DNA of 64,000 nucleotides from Corallococcus caeni (GTDB lineage Bacteria > Myxococcota > Myxococcia > Myxococcales > Myxococcaceae): the NCBI RefSeq assembly GCF_036245865.1, contig NZ_BTTW01000002.1, forward strand, positions 124,001-188,000, given 5' to 3'. The notes beneath the pieces were generated by a model, which did not search any database, was not told where the DNA came from, and worked only from the letters and a program-made list of their open reading frames with translations. The first letter of the stretch is position 1, and every line of letters starts with the position of its first letter. Below are positions 63,375 to 64,000 of this stretch, in pieces. The translations under genes and the position numbers were made by a program.

Positions 63375-63872
63375 ATGTTCGATTCCCCCGAGAACGATTC
63401 CATCTCCCCCGCGCTGCGCGCGCTGCTCGAGCTGTTCGCCACGGACCTGGCGGACGTGAAGTTCCCGGACGTGGACACGGCGGTGCTGGGCGAGTCCGCG
63501 GCGCACGTGCGGGAGAAGGCGGAGGCGGTGGCCCGCGCGCAGGCGGCGCTGGACGCGGCGAGGCAGGCGCTGAACGAGAGCCAGGAGTCGTTGCTCCAGA
63601 AGGGCCAGCGCGCGCTGGCGTACGCGAAGGTGTTCGCGGAGGACGACGGGGAGCTGGGCGCGAAGCTGGAGGCCATCCACCTGCCGCGTCCGGTGCGCAA
63701 GGCGGGCGGGGCCCAGGTGGAGCCGGTGAACGCCGCGCCGGGCAACGACGACAACGCCCCGCGCCGCCGCGGCCGTCCCCCCAAGCTGCGCCCGGTGGCC
63801 AACCTCTTCACGGACGGAAGCAACGGTCCGGACTCCGTGCAGGACGACGCGCCGGCGAGCCTCCAGTCGTAG
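63375..63872 (+). CDS. AT-hook protein with coiled coil
   Basis: This 165-residue protein has a helical N-terminal part, a coiled coil (about residues 42-78) and a C-terminal AT-hook RRRGRPPK (130-137). The hook is embedded in an Asn/Asp/Pro/Arg-rich linker. AT-hooks bind the minor groove of A+T-rich DNA and are rare in bacteria, but they occur in myxobacterial regulators such as CarD. The protein may shape the nucleoid or recruit factors to the few AT-rich promoters. GAGGAGG lies 9 nt before the ATG. It is monocistronic and ends before a leftward gene. Confidence 0.82.
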   Translation: MFDSPENDSISPALRALLELFATDLADVKFPDVDTAVLGESAAHVREKAEAVARAQAALDAARQALNESQESLLQKGQRALAYAKVFAEDDGELGAKLEAIHLPRPVRKAGGAQVEPVNAAPGNDDNAPRRRGRPPKLRPVANLFTDGSNGPDSVQDDAPASLQS

Positions 63873-63886
63873 CCTGTAAAAAAGAA

Positions 63887-63927
63887 GACCGCGTGCCCCC
63901 GTACGGCGCTGCCGGGAGCACGCGGTC
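63887..63927 (-). terminator. Intrinsic terminator of the leftward gene at the window edge
   Basis: A 10 bp perfect stem (GACCGCGTGC / GCACGCGGTC) has a 21 nt loop that can fold further. On the leftward strand it is followed by TTCTTTTTT, the normal T-tract. It also lies just after the AT-hook gene and may stop readthrough from it. Confidence 0.75.
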
Positions 63928-63944
63928 ATGTGTTCACCGAAGGG

Positions 63945-64000
63945 CTAGTTCTTCGGGAACGCAGTCCAGCCGTTCAGCCAGTTGCTGCTGCCCACCGCGC
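63945..64000 (-). CDS. C-terminal end of an unidentified protein (5' part outside window)
   Basis: Only the last 17 residues and the TAG stop are visible. They read AVGSSNWLNGWTAFPKN, a Trp- and Asn-rich end typical of secreted carbohydrate-binding or repeat proteins. This is too little to assign a family. The terminator downstream supports a real gene end. Confidence 0.65.
   Translation of the reverse strand, partial: AVGSSNWLNGWTAFPKN

Overview
The window is about 70% GC with strong third-position GC bias. Its gene content is that of a fruiting delta-proteobacterium of the family Myxococcaceae, most likely Corallococcus or a close relative. The indicators are a DUF2378 (myxobacterial family) protein, a SitA-type lipoprotein toxin cassette, a eukaryote-like Ser/Thr kinase, many hybrid histidine kinases, an AT-hook protein, and dnaN, recF and gyrB lying apart from dnaA. 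There are no rRNA, tRNA, IS or CRISPR features, and I saw no cluster of DnaA boxes.

Layout, left to right. 1-1460: a PLP aminotransferase cut by the window edge, downstream of its Lrp/AsnC regulator. 1808-6220: a TetR-led acyl-CoA cluster of a KAS III-like protein that has lost the family His and Asn, an acyl-CoA ligase and an alpha/beta hydrolase. 6364-11779: a secreted lipase-like lipoprotein, an AlbA_2/HATPase protein with a symmetric four-site element in front of it, and a second acyl-CoA ligase. 11945-18956: a two-component system fused in one operon to a MacA/MacB/TolC-type tripartite efflux pump. 19253-24656: a small XRE regulator, then a leftward operon of a free-standing CarH-like B12-binding sensor, an unknown helical protein and two hybrid histidine kinases. 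24950-28538: an ECF sigma factor, a membrane partner and a secreted caspase-fold protein with a long beta-repeat region.

29321-38907 is a replication neighbourhood (dnaN to recF) interrupted by accessory DNA. After dnaN come an unknown protein, a zinc-knuckle membrane protein and a site-2 protease. These are followed by a broken CBASS-type nucleotidyltransferase and a toxin set resembling sitB-sitA-sitI. 39639-42992 is an MCE/Mla-type lipid transport operon. 43201-45234 holds tandem M43 metalloprotease lipoproteins whose promoters and terminators are also duplicated. 45391-52734 has a class V aminotransferase, a DUF2378 protein, a REC-GAF-kinase with its response regulator, and a CPA2 antiporter with universal-stress domains next to an XRE-EIIA(Ntr) fusion. 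54203-56656 is gyrB. The right end carries a PEGA-domain Ser/Thr kinase, a membrane/barrel protein, a phosphoesterase and an AT-hook protein.

The parts most worth following up are the B12-sensor/kinase operon, the sigma-caspase operon, the toxin and broken CBASS segment between dnaN and recF, the altered KAS III protein, and the four-site element at 10177-10241. All domain names come from motif recognition by eye; no database search was run.
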